NCBI RefSeq assembly: GCF_010731695.1
Contig: NZ_AP022586.1
Span: forward strand, 1-64,000
Origin: Mycolicibacterium litorale
Lineage (GTDB): Bacteria; Actinomycetota; Actinomycetes; Mycobacteriales; Mycobacteriaceae
Length of the DNA stretch: 64,000 nucleotides
Direction of reading: 5' to 3'
The stretch's first letter is position 1. The number at the start of each line of letters is the position of its first letter. Under the pieces are notes generated by a model. It was given only the letters and a program-made list of their open reading frames with translations. It did not search any database and was not told the origin of the DNA. Positions 40,974-49,968 of the stretch are shown one piece after another. The position numbers and the translations under genes were made by a program.

Positions 40974-41279
40974 TCTGAATTGGACGTTTGTCGTGTTTGA
41001 CGCAGACGGTAGCGGTTGAAGATATTGCCCGGAACTGCGAGTTTGGAGTTGGCAGCGTTGGTGAGTGCCGAGGTGAAACGGAACCACTGCGGTATGTACT
41101 GCGGTATCTAGCCTTCGGTCGTCAGGCTTCGTGCCGCGCACAGTGAACCCCTCCGACCCCTGACACTGGGTGCAGCGCCCGGCGAGCGGATCGAAGTGTC
41201 TCGATAGAACCTGCTGAGACTGCCGGGCGGCGCGCCGGGAGCTCTGTTGATTTGGAGCGGTCGCCGGCTTCGTGGGCCT
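40974..41279. other. Non-coding junction with a 10-bp direct repeat
   Basis: No gene is supported in these 306 bp between the tRNA-Leu fragment and gajB. ACTGCGGTAT occurs twice with a 12-bp period (41086-41095, 41098-41107). Short direct repeats near an att site can be arm-type integrase sites; no integrase gene is adjacent. Confidence 0.4.
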
Positions 41280-42770
41280 TTAGCGGCCGTTGGGTGATTG
41301 GTGCAGCTGCAGGCTGTCGCTGACTCCCAGGATTTTGATTGTCTTTCTGGCGCGCGACAACGCCACGTACAGATCGTTGATGCTGGCATGCTCATTGACG
41401 TTCGCGATGATGACGTGATCGTATTCCAGCCCCTTCACCAAGAGGGTGCGGGAGATGATGCGCCTTCGTTCGCGTCTCCCAGCGTGCCTGAGCACTTCAC
41501 GGATCTTCGCAAGCTCTTCGAGCAGCACCCCGGGGTCATCTCCATGAGCTATGGCTCCACGGATCGATGCCTGAATGTCGTACCACGCTTCGTGTGAATG
41601 CAGTCGTAGCACTGGTGATGTGGGAACGACGCTCATTGCAGCCGCCAGAGTCCCTAGGGTTGGGTTCGATACGATCGAATCGAAGGCGCGGATAGCAGGT
41701 TCGGCGCCGGCTCTACCGCCAGCACCGCCCTTGAGCAGATCGCCCGCGGACTTCCCGTTCGCGTAGCGTTTGCGCAGGGTCTGTGTGTCGAGGACGCCGT
41801 GGTTGCAGTGGCATGATTTGGTCAGATCGAATAGCCAGAGCGGGTAATCGATTGGGCTCATCGTCGCTAGGTTTTCTAGGCGCTGCGCCATGTACTTCCC
41901 GGCCATTTCCTCCATCACGGTAAATATCCCTCGAAGGTCTCCTGCGATCGTTCGCGCAGTGTTGGCACGGGGAGCGATGATGAGCACGGTCTCGTTCGCG
42001 GGGCGGGTCGCCAAGGCTGCTTCCGTAACGCCCGTGGGGTCGTCAGAGATGTTCTGAAACGTCACACCCTCCGGTAGAGCAACGTTGGTCCACCTCACAA
42101 CGTGGCCGGGGACCATGCGTGGACGAATCTCCAACAACCATTTGCCAAGCGCCTCGTTGTGGCCGGACCATCTGTGGGGCTTGATCGTCGTAGGGTGTGA
42201 TGGGAATTGTGTCTGTACGGTCGGCCAGTCGGCGAGGCGTTCATTGAAGCCGAAGATGGCCTGCAATGGGTCGCCAAGTACTCCGGCTGCTGGGATAGCT
42301 GCACGAAGAGCCAATACGAACGCGTGCTGCGTCTCGCTGCAGTCCTGATACTCGTCTACCAGCAGATGAGTGAACGATGCACGCAGCACTGCATGGATGT
42401 GTCTGCTCTGTGCGACTTTGATGGCTGCGCTGACGTAATACTGGGCCTGGGCTGGGACCATCAATTTGGGGACCCGCAGGCCACCCAACTGAGGGTAGGC
42501 CCGTGCGAGGCGGAACGCGAAGGAGGCGATGGTCGAGACCTGCACTCCCTTGGTGATGCCGAATCTCTTGAGGCGTGCATTGATGGCATGCACGCCTGCG
42601 TTGGTGTGGGTTAACACTAAAGCGCGACCGCCACAATCAATGATGTGCTTGGTTGTCGCAGCCAACAGATGGGTCTTCCCAGCGCCTGCCGGCATTTCGA
42701 CGGAGGCTGGCAGACTCATCGCGAATGATGCTGCATCCGTCGCCAATTCAGTTGATACCTCTTCAGGCAT
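41280..42770 (-). CDS. gajB: GajB-like UvrD/Rep superfamily 1 helicase (Gabija defence)
   Basis: 496 residues, nearly the length of the known GajB. Helicase motifs in order: I (EMPAGAGKTHLLAATTK), II (HLLVDEYQDCSETQHAFV), III (GVLGDPLQAIFGFNE), IV/V (ISRTLLVKGLEYDHVIIANVNEHA) and VI (LYVALSRARKTIKIL). In Gabija, GajB is thought to sense DNA ends or termini and activate GajA. ATG 42770 lies 8 bp inside the gajA stop, so the two are coupled. The helicase 2A/2B region is short, as in GajB. Confidence 0.82.
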   Translation of the reverse strand: MPEEVSTELATDAASFAMSLPASVEMPAGAGKTHLLAATTKHIIDCGGRALVLTHTNAGVHAINARLKRFGITKGVQVSTIASFAFRLARAYPQLGGLRVPKLMVPAQAQYYVSAAIKVAQSRHIHAVLRASFTHLLVDEYQDCSETQHAFVLALRAAIPAAGVLGDPLQAIFGFNERLADWPTVQTQFPSHPTTIKPHRWSGHNEALGKWLLEIRPRMVPGHVVRWTNVALPEGVTFQNISDDPTGVTEAALATRPANETVLIIAPRANTARTIAGDLRGIFTVMEEMAGKYMAQRLENLATMSPIDYPLWLFDLTKSCHCNHGVLDTQTLRKRYANGKSAGDLLKGGAGGRAGAEPAIRAFDSIVSNPTLGTLAAAMSVVPTSPVLRLHSHEAWYDIQASIRGAIAHGDDPGVLLEELAKIREVLRHAGRRERRRIISRTLLVKGLEYDHVIIANVNEHASINDLYVALSRARKTIKILGVSDSLQLHQSPNGR

Positions 42771-44631
42771 GGGCAGGTCCGGATACGGCACCTGGGTGGG
42801 TACCTGGCTGCCTCTCCCGTGTCTCCGACTGTGCATGGTCGTCATCGAGGGGTTGGGTGAGCGCCTGACCGGCGAGCGACTCTGCGTAGATCGCAGCGCG
42901 GAGTTGGTCGATTGTTGCCTTGAACTTGCCCGTCTGCAAAGAAGGGGTTTCAAGGATGAAGGTGCCTAGGCGTTGGCCCTTGTCGACGCGCTTGAACCAG
43001 CTTTTGGACTTCGACACTAGAGCGATCGCTGACCGGCAGGCGTCCAGGTCGATGCCTGCGGCTGTCCAGGTGTTTATATCCAGAAGCTCGACACCTTGAG
43101 GTGTAACGGAATTGACAACGGCGTACGTGCGCAGGTTGTCGCTAAACGACTGCTTCGCGGCATCTGCGTCCTCGGCGACCTCGAGTGCCGCAGCGATGTA
43201 GCCGTTGAGGCCCGTCTCATCGAGTTGCGCGCAGACGGCTGATTCGATGCACGCGCCGTCGGGCCACTGCACCACCACTCCGCCGAGTGTTTGCACGTCA
43301 GACACTAACGCGTTCGCGTTTGAATCGTCGCTATCGATGAACAGCACGACTTCATATCCGACACTGAGGAACTCCTTCGCCCACTTGCATGAACCGGTTC
43401 CGCCGTTGCCCTCCAACGCCACGACCCCTAGGGCGGCCGAGGGGACGGCCTGTTCCAGGCGGTCGTCCCACTTCTGCAGGAGTCGAAGTACGACCCCGTA
43501 CTCGGTCTTGCCTTCATTGATCACGATCCGCCGTGACAGAAACGCTTCAGGGCTGGTCTTGAGCAACGGCCGCAAACTGGGGGGATCGCCAAGTGATCGA
43601 ACGTAAGTGGTCCCAGCCGCTGTCGCGCGAACCATCGCCAGGTCGTCCGGTTCGAGATGGCGCAACGCGGTCGGCGAATGGGTGGTGATGAAGACCTGCG
43701 AAAACGCGTCTTTGTTTTTTAAATAAGAAAGTAGATGAACCAGGCGGTGTGGTTCTAGGCCGTATTCCACCTCGTCGACCAGCAGAGTGGCGGAGCCTCC
43801 GTTGGCGAGTTGTTGGGTCGCAGCACCCGTTAGCCGGCGGGTACCCAGTCCGAAATTGGTGAGTGGTACGTCCCCCTCGAACAGAGCAAGGTTGCCACGC
43901 GTATTGGACAGCGATACATCAAGTCCAGGCTTCAAATCATCGAACCTGGCGGTCCCGATGGTGTGCACTGCTTCCTGTACCTCACGTGCAAGAACTTTAA
44001 GGTCATCTGTGACGGCAGCCGAGGCTGCGTCCCGCGCAGCCCGGTTTGCAGCAGTCAAGGTCGCCTTGGTGTTGCCGCGCTTAGAAGTGAGCTTCCCCAG
44101 CGACGATGACGACGACCAACGAAGGTGCGCGTCGATACGGTCGTCGATGCGGTACGCAGTTATCCGAGCGCGTTGCGCCGAGCGCACCGGATGCGGATCA
44201 TCCTCTTGGACGTCTGGCCCGCCCAATGGCGGACGGTAGGACTGCCACACTGGCTCAAGATCAGCCTCGACGAGCAGTTCCACGATCACGCACCGTTCGG
44301 ACTCGCTGGTCGGGTCGTGCGACCACTCACCCGCGTCGTCGATCCCAGAGAGGAAGGTGCCAAAAGTGTCCATCGTGATGAGCTGGTCTGGCAGATCGGC
44401 CACCGCCACCCGGATCCGAATGGGCTCATCGACCTTCGCGCCGTAGAAGTCCGTGTCGACGAACGTCATACCCGCCCGGTCGTGAAGTGTTCGCTCGATA
44501 GCCGTCAGGAGCGTCGTCTTGGTTGAGTCGCCGGGGCCAATGAGAGCGAGGAAACTACGCTCTTTAGGTAGTCGCCACGACGCAAACTTGATACCGCGGA
44601 AATTTTGAATATCGACGCGTCGAATTCTCAT
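42763..44631 (-). CDS. gajA: GajA-like OLD-family ATPase/TOPRIM endonuclease (Gabija defence)
   Basis: 622 residues. The N-terminal ABC-type ATPase domain starts RRVDIQNFRGIKFASW; Walker A reads GPGDSTKTTLLTAIE, with Thr where Gly normally precedes the Lys. TLLVDEVEYGLEPHRL is Walker B and FITTHSPTALRH the H-loop. The C-terminal TOPRIM domain has VINEGKTEYGVVLRLL (catalytic Glu) and VLFIDSDDSNANAL (DxD). The start is ATG 44631 with GGAGGGG at 44638-44644. Upstream of gajB with an 8-bp overlap, this is the standard Gabija order. The altered Walker A deserves a test. Confidence 0.82.
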   Translation of the reverse strand: MRIRRVDIQNFRGIKFASWRLPKERSFLALIGPGDSTKTTLLTAIERTLHDRAGMTFVDTDFYGAKVDEPIRIRVAVADLPDQLITMDTFGTFLSGIDDAGEWSHDPTSESERCVIVELLVEADLEPVWQSYRPPLGGPDVQEDDPHPVRSAQRARITAYRIDDRIDAHLRWSSSSSLGKLTSKRGNTKATLTAANRAARDAASAAVTDDLKVLAREVQEAVHTIGTARFDDLKPGLDVSLSNTRGNLALFEGDVPLTNFGLGTRRLTGAATQQLANGGSATLLVDEVEYGLEPHRLVHLLSYLKNKDAFSQVFITTHSPTALRHLEPDDLAMVRATAAGTTYVRSLGDPPSLRPLLKTSPEAFLSRRIVINEGKTEYGVVLRLLQKWDDRLEQAVPSAALGVVALEGNGGTGSCKWAKEFLSVGYEVVLFIDSDDSNANALVSDVQTLGGVVVQWPDGACIESAVCAQLDETGLNGYIAAALEVAEDADAAKQSFSDNLRTYAVVNSVTPQGVELLDINTWTAAGIDLDACRSAIALVSKSKSWFKRVDKGQRLGTFILETPSLQTGKFKATIDQLRAAIYAESLAGQALTQPLDDDHAQSETRERQPGTHPGAVSGPAHA

Positions 44632-44847
44632 GCGCGACCCCTCCACCCCTTGGACCGAGTCCAAACTAATCGCTTCGGCAAACGGGTTGCGCTATATAGA
44701 AGCAAGACACGCCGCATGAGACGGGAAACGATACGGCTCGACCGGCGGTTTTGAGACGGGATGGGGCGCCCCGATAAAGTCTCGCATCTCTAGAAATGAG
44801 ACAGCGGGCGTTGCGGATGGTAGGTGAATCCACGTCAAACTTGACGA

Positions 44848-45479
44848 GTGAGTTTTCAAGACGATCCGGTCGAATACGAGCGCCGACTAAAGGCGAAACT
44901 GCAGTCAGACATCCATTCGCAGCACCTTGGGCGTTCGCCGGTTTGTACCAAGTCACTCATGCGATGATCCAGCACTCGGTGCTGGACAAAGTTCGAGAGT
45001 TCTACTGCCCGAACTGCGTTCTGGGGTGACGGTCGCGACTCAAGAACAGCAGCGGTACGAGCAGCAAGTGTTGTCGCTGGCGCCAAAGAGGAAGTTTCGA
45101 GCGTCACTGCTCTGGCTTGTTCAAAGCGACGCCATCACAAAAATCAGGCCGACCGCCTTGACCACATCTACGCGCACCGACACTCGCTCACCCACGAACT
45201 CGTCAAATACCTGATCGATCCGGACCTCGATCCTGGGGTCGAGTTGTTTGTCGGCGCGATAGCCACGCTGAAGCGCTGCATCGCTTTTGGATCAACATAG
45301 AACTCAGCGTGGGGGATCTTCCTCGCGATGGGTCGCACGTCGAAGTCGACGATATCGATGCCGAGGAAGCCATTCCTGCGTCGTTGATGGCGTTGCAGCA
45401 GTGCATAGACGCCTACCTCGACGGTCTTCCATCGACCGGCCCAGCCGACTCCACAACGCAAGATCACCACCCCGAATGA
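44848..45479 (+). CDS. Unrecognised protein with Rx4H (HEPN-like) motif, frame broken four times
   Basis: No single frame is long, but one protein of 211 residues runs across all three frames if four one-base homopolymer contractions are restored: G near 44931, G near 45025, A near 45150 and G near 45272. It starts at GTG 44848 (SFQDDPVEYERRLKAKLQSD) and continues VLDKVREFYCPNCVLG (a CxxC), ADRLDHIYAHRHSLTHELVK (RHSLTH fits the Rx4-6H motif of HEPN ribonucleases) and ALHRFWINIELSVGD, ending at TGA 45477-45479. It is divergent from gajA, 216 bp between starts. The function is unknown; a defence or toxin role is only inferred from the motif and neighbours. Confidence 0.6.
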
Positions 45480-45775
45480 CGCTCGCGATCCTCGCGCGCA
45501 TACACCGCTGGTTGAGGCTGCGAGCTTCTGTTTGCAGAGGCGCCGTGACGCTCCTCCTGGCAGATCCCGGCGTGGACCCATCCCCCGCGCGAACCGGCGG
45601 CCGGGCTGTCCGTAGCCCGTGTAAGTGATCTGTTGTCGAGCAGCTCCGCGGCTCTCACTTCTTTTCGTCCGTCGAAAAGAGACTTCGAGTACCGGCGCAG
45701 GGGTCGTATTCATTCGGGGTGAATACGCCTTCACGCTGGTCGGCATGTAGCGCCGGGTATTGCTCTGTTCGCTTT

Positions 45776-48700
45776 TCACCTCTCCTGGACCAGCACGTGA
45801 GGTGCGTCCTTAATGCCTCCTGGGTTGGTCTGACCGGGTCGCGGGTTTGTTGCTTTGGTGGGCCACCAGCTGGCTTCGCGTAGGAGTGTGGCGATGGCGG
45901 GCACGGTGAGGGTGCGCACGAGGAAGGTGTCGAGCAGCAGCCCGAAGCCGATGATGAGGCCGGCTTGGATCATGATGGCGACTGAGCCGACCATGAGGCC
46001 GAACATGCTGGCGGCGAATATGAGGCCAGCGGAGGTGATGACGGCTCCGGTGTTTGCCACGGTGCGCAGGACGCCGACGCGGATGTTGGTTCCGGATTCT
46101 TCGCGGAGCCGTGAGACGAGCAGCATGTTGTAGTCGGCGCCGACGGCGACGAGGATGATGAACGCCAGCAGCGGTACGGGCCAGGCGATTTCGTGGCCCA
46201 GTCCCCATTGGAAGACTACGACGCCGATGCCGAGTGATGCGAGGTAGTTGAGCACGACGGTGCCTAGTAGGTAGAGCGGTGCTAGGAGTGCGCGCAGTAG
46301 TAGGACCAGGATGACGCCGACGATGATGATGGTGGCGATGGCTAGTTGTGCGAAGTCGGCCCAGAGGAGTCGTTGGATATCGGAGTTGACGGCGGGGAAG
46401 CCGGCTACGGACACGGTGGCGTCGGCGAGTGACGTGTTGGGTCGTGCGGTGTTGGCGGTGTCGGTGATGCGGCTGGCGAGGTCCATGGCTTCAACGCTGT
46501 ATGGGTCGTGGCTGCTTTCGATCATGAACCGCGCTGTTTTGCCGTCCGGTGAGAGGAATTGTTCGGCGACGTCGGTGAATTGCCGGTTCTCGAATGCGTT
46601 GGCGGGCAGGTAGAAACCGCTCGAGGAGTCGGAGTCGGCCGCTGCGCGCGAGGAGTTCTGTAGTTGGGTGGCGATCTGGCTCATGCCGGACAGCATTTCG
46701 ATGTTGCTGTCGGCGAGGGTGCGGACGCCGGTGGCGAGTGCTTGGGCGCCGGAGGCCAGCTGTCCGATTCCGTCCTGCAATCGGCGGAGATTTGTGGTCA
46801 GGTCGGCGGGGTCACCCAGGGCTCCGAATGCCTTGTCCAGTGAGGCGACTGCGTTCTGGACGTTGGCGAGGGTGCCACCAACGGTGGCATTGGTGGCGGG
46901 ATCGTAGCGGTCCCCGAGGTCGGCGATTTGGTTGAAGAATCCGTTGTCGCGCAGAGTGACCAGGATCTGGACCTGGTTGCGGATTTGGGCGCATTGTGGG
47001 GTGGTGGCGCACCAGGGTGAGGTGTTGAGGGCGCCGACGAGTGGGTCGAGTTGAGTGATTGCGTTTTGGGCTTGGTTGGCCAGCGGTCGTAGTCCTGGGC
47101 CGGATTGGATGGCTTGGTCGACGGCGGGGGCAGTGGCGGAAAGTTGTTGCAGCAGCGGCCGGAATTGGTTGACCTGAGTTCCTGCGGATTGGGCTTGGGT
47201 GAGGATTCCGGCTAGTGGTGTGAAGGCGGTGCGCACGGTGCTGTCGAGTTGGGCGAGGCCGTCGGCGAGCTGGTCGGCGCCGTCGGTGAGTTTGGTGAGG
47301 TCGTCCTTGCGGGAGTTGCCCTCGGCGACGGCGCCGGCCATTTTGTCGCCGATCTGGCCGTTCTGCCAGGCCAGTTCTGCTTGGTCGAGGCGCTCTCCGG
47401 TGGGGCGGGTGACTCCGGAAACCTTGGTGACGCCGGGGATCTGGGAGACGCGGGAGGCCATCTCGTCAAGATCGGCCAGTCCTTTGCCGGTCCGCATGTC
47501 GGTCGGATTTTCCACGACGAGGAATTCGCTGATGACGACGTCTTTGCGGAAGTGGCGGTCCAGCAGGTGGTAGCCCAGGTTGCTGGCCGTGGTGTCTGGT
47601 TGGCCCTTGCGGTCGTCGTAGCTGATTTTGATGGTTGCTGCCGCTGCCGACAGGGCGAGCAAGATGACCAGGCTGACGATGAGTAGTGGCACGGGACGGC
47701 GGACCACGGCGACGGCGACGCTGTTCCAGTAGCGGCGGGTGCGATCGGGTTTGGGTTCACCGATGCCGCGTTTGGCGGCTAGCGACAGCACCGGTGGCAG
47801 CAGGGTTACGGTGGCCAGAAATCCGAACAGTACGGCGATGGCACACGCGGGGCCAAGGGCGGCGAAGACGCTGAGCCGCGCGAAGACCATGGCCAGGAAC
47901 GCGAGTGCGACGGTGGCGGCGGAGGCGAGGATGACGCGCCCGATGCTGGCGGTGGCGTGGATGACGGCCTGATCGGCGGGTACTTGGGCGCGGCGCTGTT
48001 CGTGGTATCGGCTGATCAGAAATACGGTGTAGTCGGTTCCCGCGCCGAGCAGGATCGCAGTCATGAAGGCGACGGTGAACTGGGAGACGGGCATGCCCAT
48101 CTCGCCGAGGGCGGACAGCACGCCGCGCCCGACTGCCAGGCTCAACCCGATTACTAGCAGCGGTAACAGCGCGGTGAACACCGACCGGTAGACGATCAGC
48201 AGGATCAGGGCGATCACGCCCGCGGTAGCGATTGAGATCAGCAGCAGGTCGTGCTCGGCGGATGCGATCATGTCGCTGAAGGTTGCCGGTGGTCCCGTCA
48301 CTTGCACAGTCGTGGTCGAGCCGGTGAAGACCTCGGCGGCGATGTTGCGCACCGCGTTTACCGATTCGGCGGCCGTGGGGTCTCCGAGGGTGCCGGTGAC
48401 ACCTACGGGCAGGTACCAAGCTTTGCGGTCGGCGCTGACTGCCTGGGCTTCGGTAATCGGATCGGACAGTAGGTCCTGCACCAGCAGGACGTGGTTGCCT
48501 TCGCCCTGCAACCGGCGCACGAGTTCGCCGTAGCGCTGCCGTGCAGTCGGAGTCAAGCCATTGGGGTCTTCCATGGCGACGAACACCATGGTTTTTGAGC
48601 CTTCTTCGCCGAAAGCGGCGCTCATGCGGTCAACCGTCTGCAAGGACGGCGCATCGCGAGGGATGAGGTCCACCGACTGTTGGCGCACCACGGTTTCTAG

Positions 48701-48898
48701 CTGGGGGAACAGCAACGCGAGGACGACCGCGGCGCCTAGCCATACCCCGATGACCAGCGCTTTGTGTCGGAGGGTGAATCGGGCTAGCGCTGCCAACCGT
48801 TCGCTGTACTCGCGGGTTTCGGCCGGGTTGGGGGATCCGTTGTCCCGCTGGCCACGGCGCGTGGCCTGGCCTGGGGAATCTGCAGTGCCGTCGGTCAC
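45776..48898 (-). CDS. MmpL/RND-family transporter
   Basis: 1040-residue inner-membrane exporter of lipids or drugs. It has 11-12 membrane segments in two blocks (from about residue 47 and about residue 800), each with the proton-relay pattern: GAGTDYTVFLISRYHEQ and VAVGADYNMLLVSRLREE (Asp-Tyr pairs as in MmpL proteins). A long extracytoplasmic region between them contains a coiled coil with repeated LADG and LxQ heptads (TDGADQLADGLAQLDSTVRT), like MmpL4/5-type proteins. The start is GTG 48898. A perfect operator lies just upstream. No MmpS partner is seen. Confidence 0.88.
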   Translation of the reverse strand: MTDGTADSPGQATRRGQRDNGSPNPAETREYSERLAALARFTLRHKALVIGVWLGAAVVLALLFPQLETVVRQQSVDLIPRDAPSLQTVDRMSAAFGEEGSKTMVFVAMEDPNGLTPTARQRYGELVRRLQGEGNHVLLVQDLLSDPITEAQAVSADRKAWYLPVGVTGTLGDPTAAESVNAVRNIAAEVFTGSTTTVQVTGPPATFSDMIASAEHDLLLISIATAGVIALILLIVYRSVFTALLPLLVIGLSLAVGRGVLSALGEMGMPVSQFTVAFMTAILLGAGTDYTVFLISRYHEQRRAQVPADQAVIHATASIGRVILASAATVALAFLAMVFARLSVFAALGPACAIAVLFGFLATVTLLPPVLSLAAKRGIGEPKPDRTRRYWNSVAVAVVRRPVPLLIVSLVILLALSAAAATIKISYDDRKGQPDTTASNLGYHLLDRHFRKDVVISEFLVVENPTDMRTGKGLADLDEMASRVSQIPGVTKVSGVTRPTGERLDQAELAWQNGQIGDKMAGAVAEGNSRKDDLTKLTDGADQLADGLAQLDSTVRTAFTPLAGILTQAQSAGTQVNQFRPLLQQLSATAPAVDQAIQSGPGLRPLANQAQNAITQLDPLVGALNTSPWCATTPQCAQIRNQVQILVTLRDNGFFNQIADLGDRYDPATNATVGGTLANVQNAVASLDKAFGALGDPADLTTNLRRLQDGIGQLASGAQALATGVRTLADSNIEMLSGMSQIATQLQNSSRAAADSDSSSGFYLPANAFENRQFTDVAEQFLSPDGKTARFMIESSHDPYSVEAMDLASRITDTANTARPNTSLADATVSVAGFPAVNSDIQRLLWADFAQLAIATIIIVGVILVLLLRALLAPLYLLGTVVLNYLASLGIGVVVFQWGLGHEIAWPVPLLAFIILVAVGADYNMLLVSRLREESGTNIRVGVLRTVANTGAVITSAGLIFAASMFGLMVGSVAIMIQAGLIIGFGLLLDTFLVRTLTVPAIATLLREASWWPTKATNPRPGQTNPGGIKDAPHVLVQER

Positions 48899-48921
48899 TG
48901 GGCCTCCACTAGTAGCGAATC

Positions 48922-48946
48922 GTAGCGATACTATCGGTATCGCTAC
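48922..48946. promoter_or_regulatory. Operator upstream of the RND transporter
   Basis: GTAGCGATAC (48922-48931) and GTATCGCTAC (48937-48946) form perfect 10-bp arms with a 5-bp spacer, 24 bp upstream of GTG 48898. The sequence 48928-48953 recurs with 23 of 26 identities at 57245-57270, ahead of the thioesterase-tetR operon, so a common regulator is likely. Confidence 0.7.
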
Positions 48947-48984
48947 GCTACCGCATGTAGTGCAAGTGGTGGCGGGGCCGTCGT

Positions 48985-49014
48985 CGCCAGGCCGCGCAAA
49001 GCGCGCGGCTGGCG
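48985..49014 (-). terminator. Hairpin after the TetR gene at 49229
   Basis: CGCCAG-G-CCGCGC and GCGCG-CGG-CTGGCG pair around AAA with one or two bulges. It lies about 215 bp after the TetR stop and before the RND promoter on the same strand, so it may end the tetR transcript. No U-tract. Confidence 0.4.
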
Positions 49015-49228
49015 AAGGGGCCGGCGACCGCTATCGAGTCGGGACCGGGCCGACGGTCGCAGTGGGCAGAGGAATGATCGAACACTCAGTGGGTTTCTGG
49101 AAGCCAGGGCTGACGCTGTAAGTCGACGACACTGGCCTTGGATGCCGTTCAGGGTCTTGCTGTTGCTGTTCTCGGACGTTGGTCGTCGGGCGCACGCACG
49201 GCCACATCGCGTAGCGGGGCCGCTAGCT

Positions 49229-49864
49229 CTAGGTTTGCGCTTCGGTTGTGGCCGACTGGCCCGTGTTCTGCAGCAGCACGTAATTGCCTAGGCTGCCCAG
49301 GAAACCTGCGCAGTGCTGAACGAGTTCATCTGTGGTGAATTCCAGTTCTCCGTCGAGTCGGCGGCGCAAGACTTCGAATAGCCCTCCCACGCCCAAGGTC
49401 GAAGCCAAATGGGCAACCCCCACGGCAGAGTCGGCGATGTCGAGGTGAAGTCTGGCTTCGCGCAAGACAAGGTCGGTGAAACCTGCCATTAGTTCGCTGC
49501 GTAGCTCTCGGAGCAGCGGCTCGGTTGCAGATTCCACGAACAGGATCCGACCCAGCCGCGGGTCGTTGTCGATCATGCCGACCAGCCTGCGGATTGGCGC
49601 GTACGCCAATACCTCCGGTGGCTCGCCGGCATCGGGGATCGCGTCGACTATCACCTCCTGGAAGGTGGCATAGAGCTGCTGGTAGACAGCCCGCAGGAGT
49701 GCGTCTCGGTCGGAGAAGTGCTGGTAGAAGTACCGTGACGTGACACCCGATTCAGCGCAGACGGCAGTCACAGTGGCGGCGGCAACGCCGCGCGTGCCGA
49801 TCAACTCCGTTGCGGCCTCGATGAGACGGGTGCGCCGGTTCCGGTGACGCTCCTCGGCGGACAT
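49229..49864 (-). CDS. TetR-family regulator
   Basis: 211 residues; HTH in the first 55 (RLIEAATELIGTRGVAAATV ... VTSRYFYQHFSDRDALLRAV). ATG 49864 is preferred over an extension to 50002 because the extension lacks family similarity and would run into the divergent gene. The divergent diiron hydrolase starts 105 bp away and the gap carries an inverted repeat (49915-49936), so this protein probably controls itself and that gene. Confidence 0.85.
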   Translation of the reverse strand: MSAEERHRNRRTRLIEAATELIGTRGVAAATVTAVCAESGVTSRYFYQHFSDRDALLRAVYQQLYATFQEVIVDAIPDAGEPPEVLAYAPIRRLVGMIDNDPRLGRILFVESATEPLLRELRSELMAGFTDLVLREARLHLDIADSAVGVAHLASTLGVGGLFEVLRRRLDGELEFTTDELVQHCAGFLGSLGNYVLLQNTGQSATTEAQT

Positions 49865-49914
49865 TCCGCTATACACCCGCGCCGAAACCACGTGGATAGC
49901 TTGCCATCTAATTC

Positions 49915-49936
49915 TGACAAGGCTTAGAGTCAGATT
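49915..49936. promoter_or_regulatory. Inverted repeat in a divergent promoter
   Basis: TCTGAC (49915-49920) and GTCAGA (49931-49936), 10-bp spacer, between a TetR gene and a divergent hydrolase gene. A second pair, TCTAA/TTAGA, is nested over it. Probable TetR operator. Confidence 0.5.
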
Positions 49937-49968
49937 GACAGCGCGTCCTTGGCGAATGGGAGAACAAC

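Larger units (their letters stand above)
48899..49228. other. Promoter region of the RND transporter; no gene seen
   Basis: 330 bp between the RND gene and a TetR gene. It contains the inverted repeat at 48922-48946 and a hairpin at 48985-49014, described separately. No open frame here has coding character. Confidence 0.5.

Noticed and set aside
41108..41395. Minus-strand frame after gajB
   Set aside because: Composition is not protein-like and it overlaps the well-supported helicase end.
44796..45029. 77-codon frame containing FYCPNCVLG as a separate small gene
   Set aside because: It is one segment of the longer protein recovered at 44848-45479; its upstream part does not read as protein.
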